Below are positions 11,553 through 23,429 of a stretch of 64,000 bases of DNA, one piece after another. Source of the DNA: Zelopaecilomyces penicillatus. Lineage: Eukaryota > Ascomycota > Sordariomycetes > Hypocreales > Pseudodiploosporaceae. How positions within the stretch are numbered: position 1 is the first letter of the stretch; each line of letters begins with the position of its first letter. The notes under the pieces were generated by a model. The model was not told the DNA's origin. It worked only from the letters and a program-made list of their open reading frames with translations, and ran no database searches. Both the position numbers and the translations under genes were made by a program. The stretch covers positions 4,774,001 to 4,838,000 of the forward strand of contig VCCP01000002.1 of NCBI GenBank assembly GCA_005765155.1, written 5' to 3'.

Positions 11553-12480
11553 CCACACCCCCCCTGGAGCCCGTTTCATATGGTCGCTGCACGTATCCGC
11601 GCGGCTGGTCGCTGGTCAGTTTAAATTTGGTAGCTGTGGAGCCCTGCGGCGTCTCAACTGCCGCGCGCTGCTGGCCAATCGCCTTTGCTCCACTCTGCGT
11701 ACCTGGCGCAAAGTCGCCGCCACTATAGTAATTAACGCCCCCCACCCATCAGGTACCGACCGACCGACCGCATGAAGAGAGCTAAAAAAGCTTATCCCCC
11801 CAGCGAGCCCAGCATTTCACGATCTTCAGATCCAAGGCAAATTACAATGGCTCAACCATTCATATCTATCGTAGTACTGCACTCCTCATCTGCAAGTGGA
11901 GATTATTTCTAAACGAGCTTAGCCCTGGCGCGCTTCCATTGTTTTTTTGGAATCACGTATCCATGGATGGTGGCGGTTTCGTGTCCACAACGTGTAGGCG
12001 CGCATCTCCCATGACGTTTCCTTTGAAGCTCCAGTAATAAGACCTGCCTAGTATCAAGGTATTTAGTCGCCTATTGGTAGCCTGTGTTGGTGATGAGTCC
12101 AAGTCCATGTTCCTTACTATTTTCCTAATTTCGCTTCTAGGCAGCTTCAGCAGCCGCCAGTAGTTCCAGCGGCTGCGCCATCACCAAACATAGCTGGAAG
12201 GAAGATGATTGTGTACATTTGCTCTCTATCATGCCTATTCTAATCTTACATTCGCAGGGTATCACTGGCCATCTGTGAGGCCGCAGTATTGTGCATTATG
12301 CAGCCCGTATCCTTGCATGCCCGGTCTATATACACACCCAAATGGTCTCCTCGAATCCCCCCTACTCGCAGAGCAGGCTCCATTTATCCATAAAAAACGC
12401 CATTTATCATCACTCTACCCAGCCAACATTCATTTTAAATATATCCCCCATTGACCCTGCAACAATATCTTATCCTGATA

Positions 12481-15400
12481 TTACAACTCCACCTCATCTT
12501 GCTGAAGTCTTCGGTTCTTCGCCCATTCGACAATTTGACCAAGCTTGGCTATTGACTCATCAGGTTGCATGGCTGCATACGCGGCCACGGCCTCGTCATC
12601 AGGCCAAGTCCAGTCCAGCCGACTCTCTGCCATAGTCTCAACTAAAGAGTCGACCACCTCCTGATCCAACATTGGTTCAGCCAGAAGCCGAAAAGCGCAC
12701 AAGGTTTCGAGAAAGTCTGTATACGGAGGTGGCTCATCCAGATCCGAAACTGCTTCAACAAGATCCGGCTGTCCCCATTCCCCGATGAGCCAAGTCAGGA
12801 CCCGAGCCATTTCACCAAATTCGCCCACAAAGGCCAAAGAGAGCATATACTCATGTGCATGCTCGCTCCTGACTGGATCTTTTCTCCACATCATCTGGTC
12901 CAGCCCTTCCAAGTTATGCATGCATAACAGCTGACGTGTTTCTTCTTCTTTGCATGTCATCTTATTGAACAACGTTTTCAGATGCGATGCTCCTCGGGAA
13001 AGAACAGAGAGAGGCGGCATATTGCCATTATCTGTTGAATGTTTTTGGCTCTTGCCCTTCTCGCTTGGTAGCTTTAGGTCGTCATCCTTCTGTGTCATAA
13101 GCCAATCGTAGAGCCGCCTAAGTGAATCACTCTCCTCTGCAAAAAAGTCTTCTTCTGCTGGCTCAATATTAAACTTGTCTAGCTCCCGCCTGGCCATTTT
13201 TCGAATGCACTTGCTTAGCTGAACAAGTGTGGCTGCCGATGCCCCATTACTAGTACCAATTCGTTCAACAACCGTCAAGAACAGGTCCATTTGGCCTGCG
13301 AGCGATACCTTTAGAGCGTGATGATGCTGTGACAGGTTCTTTAAAATCAAGCCCCAAATAAACCCCACCCAAGGTGAGCTTTCTGGCTCAGAACGTAACC
13401 CAGCCATGTGAATAGCCCTCATTAGGTACTTCAAGGACCGTTTTCCTTCCCGTCTCGTCAGTAACTGTATGTAAGCTGCAAATAAGCCAATGTTAACTCT
13501 CTGCAATGAGCATGGATCCGCTTCGTCCGATGTGAGGCTGCGAACTATGCTACTATCCTCGACATTTTCCCGCAAATATCGGTGGGCCGTCTCAACAGAC
13601 TCGGCATTCGCTATCAAAATCTGCAGGCAGTTGTGTTGCACATGGACTCCATCGAGCCGCATTTGCTGGTAAAGCTGAGCAACACTTGGTGGTCGGAGGC
13701 GGGCCTTCTCAAACTCAGCCAGATTGGCTTCCCGCTGAGTAGGGAAATTAAGCGCTTTGTCTCCAGGGGAAACTCTAGTGTTTGCGTCGGCTTCCCGAAG
13801 AACCAACTTTTCAAACATAGCGGCGTACTCAGACGGGCCAGGTCTTAGGCCGGCCGTGGGCGGATTTCGGAACCTCTCCCATGCCTCTTGTGCGTCTCGG
13901 GTTGCTTTTATCGACGACACCCAGACACTCAGTTTCCGTTTTTGAGATATTAGCGACCTTTGCTGGATGGTTGGTGTTCCATCAGGCGCCATGCCCTGAA
14001 GAATATCGAGAGCATCATCTCTAGCTTCCTTTGCAAATCCAGCCTCCTGCATCAACACGCCCGCCCGTACAGCCCGACTCCAGTTGTCTTCAGGCTCTGC
14101 CACCTCGTCCATACCGTCACCTGGTTGCAAGTACGGCGGCCATGTTGGTGCATGTCGAGCTGAACTATGTATCTCTGTTTGATTCTTAGGGAGACCGGCC
14201 AAGACTTCTCTAATAGCTCGAAACCCGTATTGGTCTACCAAAAGCGGTTGTTCGAGGCCAGCAGACATTGCCAGCAAGATTCTCTGGGCCTCCCAAAAGT
14301 ACGCATTCGGGGATGCCCGTTGAATTGGTTGCAACTGTGACTGGGGCTGTAAAGTCCTCAGGGCATTGTTAAAGACGATGCACTGGGTTTGATATGTCTT
14401 GGCTCGGATTTTGGAGACAGCTGCAAGGTTTTGTATGTATTGACCAGTTATCTCGGCTAATCTCACAACAAGACGCGGCTCCAAACGAAGACAGTGATAG
14501 GCAAGCAGGCCTATTACAGAGTTGAAAGTAGCCGGGGTAAAGGCCAGCTTTGATGCTAGATCCGGTTTCAAAAGACCTCGCTGGGGGTTCGTCTTGTGAA
14601 CACTATGATATCCGGGATTATCGCATACATTCCCACAGTGGCTGATAAGTGCATCCAGTGTTGCGATGTTACTAAGCCCTGAGTTGCGCCGTAGAAGAAA
14701 ACTCAGGATAAACAATGGTTTTGGCGTGGCTCGTTCTAAAAATCGATGGCATCGTACATCGTCCGATTTGCCTTGAAGCACATAAACATAGTGATTCAAA
14801 TCATCCTCCGTATAGCTTTTTTTGGAAACGACGGACATGGTTCGATCCCACTCCTTTTTATTTGGTAGCAGTTCTGAGAGTTCTGTCTTGATGAGGAGCT
14901 GGGATTCGTCTGCTCGAATCATCATTTGGAGCAATAATATTGGAAGCCGAATGCCACGGGCCATTGAGGCTTGTTTTTTCCATTCGTAGCAGTCATCTTT
15001 GGCCTCCAGGATCTTTCTGAGCAAAAAGTCCGGAGTTTGTGGTCTCGCGGTGTCCTGATCTCCCGGGGTCTTGGGCACTGTGATTGTCCGTCCAGATCGA
15101 CGTCGAAGGTCAACCCACCGAGGCGCTTTTATCGACTCATTGATGTGCGCCGTTTCGAATCCATTTCCATATGTAGCCTCGTTGCCTAAGTATCTAGATT
15201 TGCTAACCACAGGTGTGTGCCAGCCAGGGTTCGCTGCGTCTCTCTCCAGTCTTGCGTCGCCATCACTGCCGTTGTCTCCTTTACCAGCTGGTTGTAGGGG
15301 GTTTCCACGGAATCTAGCCGTCGCTCTACTCTGGGAGTATTGTCGATAGTGTGAGTCGTTGGAGTGAATGTCGGTGTTCTGGTCGCTGGGTGCCTTGGTG

Positions 15401-15618
15401 GCGCCATGGCCCGAATCGACAATATTTCGAGATGCAAGAGCCCGGTGGACGGTTTGATTTGATATGTAGCGGTTGAAATTCTGCAAAGCGAGCGACTCAT
15501 GAGCCCATGAGCTTCCTTATAATACGAGATGGTGGTAACAACTTACCAGCAGCCCCCAGAAAGCATTATGAGGTATGCGCCGCTTTCGCTCTAACTCCCG
15601 TGTCGCATATTTGAGCAT
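12481..15618 (-). CDS. Putative mitochondrial helical-repeat (PPR-like) protein, 1023 aa
   Basis: The model is complement(join(12481..15480,15547..15618)). The 3-kb frame has no ATG at its 5' edge; a 24-codon first exon beginning MLKYATRELERKRRIPHNAF splices to it in phase (donor GTAAGT, acceptor TTTGCAG, 66-nt intron). The N-terminus is basic and lacks acidic clusters, compatible with a mitochondrial targeting sequence. The body is predicted by eye to be almost all alpha-helical. Segments such as AQLYQQMRLDGVHVQHNCLQ (about residue 650) resemble pentatricopeptide repeats, which bind organellar RNA. I do not recognise a named orthologue. A role in mitochondrial gene expression is an inference. 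It lies in tandem with prefoldin 3 upstream, 454 bp away. Confidence 0.8.
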
Positions 15619-16072
15619 GCCTCCTCATATCTTCAGTATTTTCCCCATGCAAAATTTCGATAAGCCCGTTCACGCGAGTGTTTTGAAGGGCTATGGAAAA
15701 GTGTTCCGACAATTGCGAATGCCGAATATCTACAATAGAAAGCTCTGGTAATCCTGGAGATACGAATCGCAGCAAAGCATCCGACATGCAACAACCGGGG
15801 CGCGTGCTCAAAAGTGGATCCCACAGCTGAGAGTTTCAGCACGGAGTTTTGTGTGCATCAATGGTCAAAACAGTGGTAGCGTGTCATTCTCAGCATCAAA
15901 GATCACACGCATCATTCATATAGGTAATTGATGATATGGCATGTCAAGTTCTTACTTTTCCAACTCTTGATACCACAATTCCAATTACGGTGGGTATTTC
16001 CATGTACTTAAGAACGGCTAGTGGTTTGCTAGTCATCAGAGGGGAGTAAAGATTCTCCCCATGTTCTTCATT
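15619..16072. other. Spacer between two minus-strand genes
   Basis: This 454-bp stretch should hold the promoter of the 1023-aa gene and the 3' UTR of prefoldin 3. No gene or repeat was identified. Confidence 0.5.
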
Positions 16073-17018
16073 TTAATCATCTGTGGAAGCTTCAGTACTT
16101 TTCAGTTTCTTTCCTTCTTTAGCCTCATCATCTTTCTCTTTCCGCTTTTGTACCACTTCCCAGTTGTATACTCGAGCAATGGCTACCTCCATCGTCTACA
16201 TGTCCTCTCGTTAGATGACTATCAAAACTGGTGACCTAGAATCAAACGTACCGTTATTTGTTCTCGCAGGAAATCTAAATCCTCTTCACAGTTGGATAAG
16301 CTTGTCTTTGCGGCCGACAGCTTTCCACTTAACAAGGTCTCAGCCTCATCTATAGGATACGAGAGCATCACATTGGCCTGTGGCTTGATCAGCTAATCTT
16401 TTCGACAATATAGCCCGCCTGGTGGTCTTACTCCCAGCCATATGTAGACTTCTTCTGTTGGTGGCACATTGGCCCTTGCGTAGAGTGTGTCGTTGAGTTC
16501 AAATGTAGTCTCAATAGGCTCGATTTCATCCTGTCCGCCGAATTAGCAGGTCATACCTTTATGTAGTACTAATATGAGCACGTACTTGTCTAAGTTTCAA
16601 GAATTTGACAGTATCGAGTGTCTTCTGAATATCCGGAATTTTGTCTTTCAGACCTGTCATCCGGCGTTGGAGATTTAGCTCCATAAACTGGTATTTCCTG
16701 TTGTAGGCTCGTTACCCCTCGTCCAATCACGCCCATAACTGGAGAGACAGTCGCTGCCGCTCATCCTCCGCAGTTTGGATTTCGAGGAGGCTCACGAAAT
16801 CATTTCTTGAAAGCTCCTAAGTGTGGGCTCGACATCGGCTCGCGAGGTAACATAGTCCTCAACCTTGTCGACAAAGGGGGCTTGTGGAATACCGCGTGGG
16901 TTGGTTGAGGCATCGTCCTTACCGCTATACCCAGTTAGCTTTTATTTTTTGCAGAAAGCTAGGGGTGAGAAATCGACATAGTTTACCTCTCTGCGGGTTG
17001 CTTCCCTTTGCTGGCCAT
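16073..17018 (-). CDS. PAC10: Prefoldin subunit 3 (VBP1/Pac10 family)
   Basis: The model is complement(join(16073..16195,16252..16377,16432..16530,16586..16697,16796..16924,16987..17018)), six exons, 206 aa, all junctions in phase. The gene is broken into pieces too short for simple ORF finding. The spliced protein shows every landmark of the alpha-type prefoldin subunit: KYQFMELNLQ, KIPDIQKTLDTVKFL, FELNDTLYARANV, VYIWLGANVMLSYPIDEA, EEDLDFLREQITTMEVAIARVYNW. Two long coiled-coil helices flank the beta-hairpin linker. Prefoldin is a cytosolic hexamer that captures nascent actin and tubulin and passes them to the CCT chaperonin. Introns are 54-98 nt with donors GTAAAC, GTGAGC, GTACGT and GTAAGA. 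The start MASKGKQPAE is the only ATG that fits exon 1. Confidence 0.95.
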
Positions 17019-17981
17019 GTTTGCAGTCAGCCCTTCCTGCAGTACACGCGTGCTTTAGAAGCTGGTTCATCGATGGCTGTTTGCGACAGTCGATATTTCG
17101 TCAGTGGGCCTCACCGAGGTGAGGGGCAGCTAGGCGGGGTTTGTTCACCGAGCAAGTGTCGCTCTTACCTTTAGGGTAGGCTCTCGAATTTTGCGATTGA
17201 GCAATGTCAAACTTTCGGCAAACGATTGATTGTTACTTGGAATTGTGTAACGTGTCTTTTTATTCCGGGTTATGTTCAATTTTTTCATCTTATTGTCTTT
17301 TGACCGCTGAGTTTGAAATTCTTCGCAGCTACTATGAAATTTGTTTCCCTTTGGTTTCATGGGTGCCATTTATTGACCATGATTCTTGCGGTTATTACAG
17401 AACATAGAAAGACACTGCTCCCCACACAAAACTCACTCTATGTTTACCATTTAAATCAATCAAAATCCCCACCAAGCAATGGAAGAACAGGCTAACTGAG
17501 GCACTTTGATAAACACTCCAAGTTCCATGCTTCCTAACATCAATATGCACAAGAAAACACAATCTAGTGCAAGTGAACGCCTACGATAACTACGTCATCT
17601 GAAATGATTACACGTTCAAATGATAAAACGCTATTTGACGCCGTGAGATTAGTGGAAGCCGTTGACTATCACTAATAATTCAGACTTCCTTCACACGATC
17701 ATCGTCTGCCTAAATATATGATAAAAAGCTGGTTCGATTGAGGAACATTTATCGAAAGAGAGAGGGAGAAAGTGTACCCTCTAAAGGCGATAAAGTGTGA
17801 ATTCCCGAGTTAAAGCTAGAGGTAACATATAAATCATTCAGTTCGTTATTACGCCCACCTGAAGCTGTGGCGTAGATATGCCACTAGCACCTTGCCCAGC
17901 ATCATAAACGCATAAAACATTATTAAATAGAGAACGCTGGTTATCATGCCCCATCAACGCCAAAGTGAAACTCTCAAGGGT
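17019..17981. other. Spacer between prefoldin 3 and the VanZ-like gene
   Basis: This AT-rich region of nearly 1 kb is flanked by minus-strand genes. I see no conserved coding pattern on either strand. Confidence 0.5.
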
Positions 17982-18748
17982 TTAGTCGGCTCTCTTTTTG
18001 TAATCTCCAACATCAGCAGATTCGGATTCTGAGTCCGGAGCGGGTGCAAGAGGACCCTCTTCGGCGGTATCTTCCTCATCCCAGTTGTCAACTGCATTCT
18101 CGTCCCAGGTATCAACCTGCTCCTCAAGGGATCTTTCGCGCCCTGCACTGTCTGTAATGCCATTTTCATGACCATGGCCCAACTCTACATCCTCCTCATC
18201 TTCTCCGGGGACAGCGTTGTAGATTTTTCGTTGCCTCTTTCGTTCAAGCATGCGTTTATGATACAATGAGCAGAGGCCCAACCCAACCAGACTGCCCACG
18301 ATATTTGCTACTATGTCATAGAGGTCGAAGTCTCGATTATTCGGCAGGAAGCTTTGAACGAACTCAGAGCCAACTCCAAGCATAAGTGTGCAGACAATAA
18401 GTGTTATGTTGAGGTTTCGGCGGCGGTTGGTATCGATAATCCAGTAGAATGCGACGGTAAGGAGGAAAAAGGTAACGCAATGAAGGACTTTGTCATTGAC
18501 ATATTGCCCAAGCTGGAGAGTTGTGAGGCCGGCATAAGCGGCGAGTAAAAGCAAAAATATGAAGACTCCTGAAAAATGAAAGGATTAGCGCAATTCATTT
18601 CCCTAGACGAAAGCCTCAATGATACATCTGGCTGCCTCTGGCACAGATAATAGAAGCTGCCAGACAAAGAGCCGCGATGTGCAAAATGGCGCTTCCCAGC
18701 ACGAAGTATGTCCAATGACGTACCTGCAAAAGGCAGCCGTATCCGCAT
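17982..18748 (-). CDS. VanZ-like membrane protein
   Basis: The model is complement(join(17982..18568,18724..18748)), 203 aa; the 155-nt intron (donor GTACGT, acceptor TTTCAG) joins MRIRLPFAG to VFIFLLLLAAYAG. Four hydrophobic helices are visible: about 9-27, 38-57, 66-88 and 97-118. The spacing VNDKVLH, then SEFVQSFLPNNRDFDLYDIV with AN..GSLVGLG, is the typical VanZ family signature (E, Q, R, D, D, A-N, G residues). A cytosolic acidic, Ser/Glu-rich tail of about 80 residues follows. VanZ was named for a protein of low-level teicoplanin resistance in enterococci; the biochemical role of fungal members is unknown. It is divergent from SPT7 with 1.1 kb between starts. Confidence 0.9.
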
Positions 18749-19883
18749 ATTGACGGTTGCGATATCTGTTCCTGGCGATGAAAGCGAATGCTCTTCGGTG
18801 TGTGGCGGTTCCAGGTTTCTTGAGAGCCCTATATTTAAACGATCAAGCTCTCAATAGAGGGAGTGCGATGACAGAATTGAATGTGTCGAATCGTGTGAGA
18901 AGGGTGAAAAGCTACACGAATAAGGCCAAAAGAAGCTGGGTCGAAGCTGGGGCTACTGGTGGCGCAGTTACCTAGTACAGGGAGCTTGGGAGCCTACAGA
19001 TGTGGGTTGCGTAATGTTTGCTACAGGGGTCGTGGGGTGGTTGGCGCTGTGGATTGCTGGCCTTGGGCGTGGAAGTTGGCGACCAGGAACGAGATCCGGT
19101 TTAGGGTTATCCAAGTAGGATTTTAACTGAGAAAAGGTTTCGAGGTTTTAAATGCACAGAAGTCCTTGTTGATTCTACTCGACGAGCGCAGCGTATTATC
19201 ATCACCACTAGTCGCCCAGATGTTGAGATTAGAGTAGTCATCAGGTTCCGTAGGCAGAAGGCATCATCGCGGACACGTGACACTGGTCGTGACTTTCTTC
19301 CCCGCGAGATGCCTTCTCCACTCTGGCGCGTGCTACGACACGAGGACAGGCTTCGAGGGGCGATGTCTCCATCGGCCTTGTATCTGCGCGTAAACCACTA
19401 AGAATAGGAGTCGGCAACATCTGCAGTTTACACGGCATTCGCAGGGGGCAGGTCGCCGATTTAGTTATCGCACTGAGCGGAAATCAAAACATTTCTCGCA
19501 CTATATTCTCAGCGACAGCGTTTTCAATCTTCAGGGGGTGAAAATCAGTACTTTGCCCCCGAGTCGCGGTACCACCGACGCCTGGCGTGCAGTGGCCGCA
19601 GTGGTCCAGCGGGAAAAGTCCCGCTTCGGAAGGGTACAAGTCTCCCAAATCCTCAACCTCACCTCTCGATCCGCAGACGAAACCGGTCATTTCAAGCCAT
19701 CAAAGCATCACCACCCCAACTCCGATTGTCGCGAAACTTCTTCTGCCATCTCTCTCGATGTCGCTCTTTTGGTATTCACCGTCCTGATATCTTCATTCGC
19801 CTTCGGTCTGGCCGCACGCGAGCGCACTTCTCGGCGCATGGCGAAGACAGCCTTGCTGTCGCTTCCATCAACCGGAGCCCAAT
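18749..19883. promoter_or_regulatory. Divergent promoter region VanZ-like / SPT7
   Basis: This holds the upstream regions of both genes. A CACGTGAC element (bHLH-type core) is present near 19274. The stretch before 19880 is C/T-rich on the plus strand. An ORF covering 19538-19966 overlaps the SPT7 start in another frame and looks fortuitous. Confidence 0.45.
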
Positions 19884-22800
19884 ATGACGCTTATAAATGG
19901 CCAGTCTGCCTGGCCACCACCCGCTTTACATCACACAAACAGCAACAGAAGTTTTCATCATCTTGACGATGCTTCGGCGCGTACCGCGACCCCCGTCGAC
20001 CATGGTGCATCATTGGTGCCTGAGGCACCCCTAGATGTTGAAGATGAGATCCGACGCGCCCATTTCGCTGATTTGTATCAGCAGACGGAAGACAAAGTCG
20101 CGTTGCTATTTGGCGATGATGGATCATACAACTTTAGGGCGATTCAGGCTTTGCAGCGTTACCCCACTGCCACAGCCGTGTCGTTGCCCCCAACCACCGA
20201 TCACGAGCCCATCAAGGAACCGCCTCTTAAGAAAGCCAAAAGGACCATTGATGAAGATGACTACGATGATGATGACGACGATGACGAAGACGATGAGGCA
20301 GAATCTGCGCCGGCCGCGACAAAATTCCAGAACGCAGCAGCGGCAAGCTCGCTTCTGTCTCCCTCGAAATCCGGCAGTTCTCCAGTCCATTCGGTCAACT
20401 CCCCGGGAAAACCAACATACAAGCACAAGATACCGGAAGGATCGCAGAACAAGCAAAAGTCTGGCGACGATGCCATTAAGAGCTTGGAGGAGGCCAGGAT
20501 AGCCACCGAGGAAGCTGCGAGGAGGAGTTTCCATACTATCATCTACACACTAGAGAACGACCGAACAGCAATGCTTGAGCAACAACAGCTAGAAGATTCG
20601 GAGAAACAGCTCCAGGCTGAAATGGAACATAACAATAACTCGATTGCGACAGGAACCAACCCTACGAACCAGGGTACCCTGAGCAGCGCAAACCTTGGCG
20701 CGTCAAGTCTTACCCTCAAACACCTTATTGCTAGAATAGACATGAAACGAGACCAAGTGCGCGCCTCCGATGCGGAACTCCGACTACTCATGAACGAGGT
20801 GCGGAAAAATCGAAGCAAGTGGGCTAGTGAGGAGAACGTCAACCAGGAAGAGCTCTATGAAGCTCTTGAGAAAGTTTTGACGGAGTTGAAGGCTCATACT
20901 GAGTATTCGACACCATTTCTGACAAGAGTCAACAAAAGAGACGCCCCTGATTACTACAATTGTGAGTTCTATAGCATCAATAGCCAAGTTCAACCACCCA
21001 TGCGACTCGATCTAACTCGCATACAGTTATCAAGAATCCCATGGACTTGGGGTCAATGACGAAGAAGCTGAAATCATTAACATACAAATCCAAGGTGGAC
21101 TTTGTGGCGGATCTTAACTTGATCTGGGACAACTGTCTCAAGTACAACCAGGACATGAATCATCCTCTTCGAAGAATGGCGAATGGGATGCGAAAAGAGG
21201 CAGAAAAGTTGATTCCCCTAATACCTGACCTTGCCATCAGATCACGAGCCGAAGTTGAAGCCGAAGAACGGCGTAAGCAGAATGGCGGAGATGACGATGG
21301 TGGTGACGATTCCGACGACGAACCTATCATGTCATCGCGTGGTCGCAAAACCACAACGAAAGGAGTGAATAAATCGCGGAAAGCACCAAACGATCAAAAA
21401 GAGGACACCCCGCTTATCGATCAGAAACCGATCTTACAATTGAACGGATTACTAGGGAAACAGGGGAGAGAAGGCTCCGAAGTCGATGGCAGTAACGGGT
21501 TTGGTACCCCTATCGCTGGATCATTGACTCCAGGCCTTGTCAATGGTCACTCCGGCATGGGAAGCAACGCCGATGCCATGGACATTGATGGCCCGAGTCT
21601 TAATGGTATGGCGTTGAATCAAGCATTTGGGGATGCCGTGGAACAGGTGTACGAAGACGAGGAGTACAAGGTATGGAAGCAAACTACAAAGAAAGATCGA
21701 GCTTTGGCAGCCAAGGAGCGTTTTCTCCTTTTCAAGGACAAAAAGTTGAGCACAGATGCACCGGCCCTGCTTAGAAGTAAAGTTGGTATGCGACAATTTG
21801 CGGCGCGGCAGAAGGAGGCAGAGTCATACGGTCTTGCCAGCCACCCTCAATCCGACCACACGGCAGCTGGCGCAAAGGGGGCTGGAGCGAAGGCCCCCGA
21901 AACACTAGCGGACGGCATCGACGAAGAGGCGGAGAAAGTCATACCCGATTACTATAACGCTCTGAGCAACATACCAGACGTGCCATTGAAACTCCAATGG
22001 GTTAATGATGGCGAGGGCCAAGTCATTAACCAGCACGAGGAATTTCTTCGTCTCGTACCGCCTGGGTCCTTCACAGCGCCCCAGAGCAAGTTCACAAAGA
22101 AAATGGATGACAACATTCACCAAATTCAGGAAACGAGAAAACTAGCCACAAAAATATCCGTCATTAAACAGATGCAAGTCCAGTCTCAGGTAAGACCATT
22201 CCGGTTCCCCTTTTGTGCCCCATCTGCGGCAGATAGCTAAATGCAACTAGGTGTACACCAATCAATTCCCTAAGACGAATGGGGAGTCTTTTAGGGAACT
22301 TGATATTGAACCGCACTTCATTGCAGATGATGGCCCCGTTATGGCGGCGGAGACATGTCAAAACGCTCTTAAGCGCTCCATCGCAAAAATACTCTACAGT
22401 GCTGGATTTGAAGAGTTGCAGCCGTCGGCAGTGGATACATTTACTGGTTTGGCGGCGGACTATTTTCAGAAACTTGTTCGGACATTCAACATTTATCGCG
22501 AGGCAGAGAAGAGAACCCCACTTGTTGCTAGTGAGAAACGGACAGAGTCTCGATTCACACCCGAGGAGGTTGTTCTACACACACTTGATGAAAACGGACA
22601 CGATGTTGCCTCGCTAGAACTATATGCCAGGGATGAAGTGGACAGGCTCAGCTCTAGGCTTGGCGCGCTGCATGACAGGATGAAACTGCATCTTACAGAA
22701 CTTTTGCGCCCAGCTTTGACGGCAGAAGCTGGGGAAGATGGTGCGGGTGCCTTTAACGATGGTAGCGAACAGTTTACTAGCGGTGACTTTGCCGAGGATC

Positions 22801-23429
22801 TCGGAGAGGACTTCTTTGGCTTCCGTGCGCTTGGACTGGACAAGGAAATGGGTTTGGACTCTATCGCGGTGCCGTTCCATCTATTGCAAAGCCGAGTACG
22901 AAACCAGTATCAGATGCAGACCCAGTCTACGGGCGTGCCAACGCATGATATATTCGAGACTCTTGAAACCTCGACGCCAGTCGACAAAGAGAACATCCAA
23001 GCCGAGATAGGACTGGTGAAGAACTTCTTCCTCGCCAAACTTCACGCCAATGGCGACCAACCGCTAGTTGAGGACGAAGACCTTCCTGTCAAGCAACGAA
23101 AGCCTCGCCCTCGCTTAGGAGCCAGTGGAAAGATCATTTCGGCCCAGAAGCGGCCACCAAAAGAGCAGCTGGCCCTTGCTAAGAAGAAGAAGAAGTTGGA
23201 GGCGGCGGCTGCCGAGGCAAAACTGAACGCCTCTCCTGACAAAGCGAACTCTGCGGCCGCCAAGAAGAAACCAGCACCTTTAGTAAACGGCGCAGTGCCT
23301 CATCCTGCAGTGTTGGCTCTAGCACCTAGCATGGAACGCTCGGATAGCATGCAAAGCCAGGGTGGACTGAGTCAGACTGACAAGGACGAAACTACTGGCA
23401 TGATGAGCCCGGAGAGTATCGCCCCGTAG
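19884..23429 (+). CDS. SPT7: SAGA complex subunit Spt7 (bromodomain plus histone fold)
   Basis: The model is join(19884..20961,21027..22189,22251..23429), 1139 aa. Introns of 65 and 61 nt have donors GTGAGT and GTAAGA. An acidic Asp-run lies near 125-140, a coiled-coil/charged region follows, and a bromodomain spans about 325-425 (FLTRVNKRDAPDYYN spliced to FIKNPMDLGSMTKKL, then IWDNCLKYN, whose Asn is the acetyl-lysine contact). A bromodomain-associated histone fold lies at about 775-845 (AAETCQNALKRSIAKILYSA, then SAVDTFTGLAADY). The C-terminus is Lys/Ala-rich. Spt7 is the scaffold of SAGA; its histone fold pairs with Ada1. The fold and bromodomain order match the family. The start MTLINGQSAW fits and no upstream in-frame ATG competes. 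Confidence 0.95.

Larger units (their letters stand above)
10657..12480. other. Promoter/leader of the mucin-like gene and spacer, rich in simple repeats
   Basis: From about 10725 to 11080 the plus strand is almost wholly A/G (so the mucin gene's sense strand is C/T-rich), with several GA runs. Two microsatellites follow and are listed separately. The remainder to 12480 holds the 3' UTR of the next minus-strand gene. Open frames here are low-complexity by-products of the repeats. Confidence 0.55.

Noticed and set aside
15186..15500. Overlapping 104-codon frame at the 5' end of the 1023-aa gene
   Set aside because: The spliced first exon explains the start of the main frame; the overlap has no domain and is a shadow frame.
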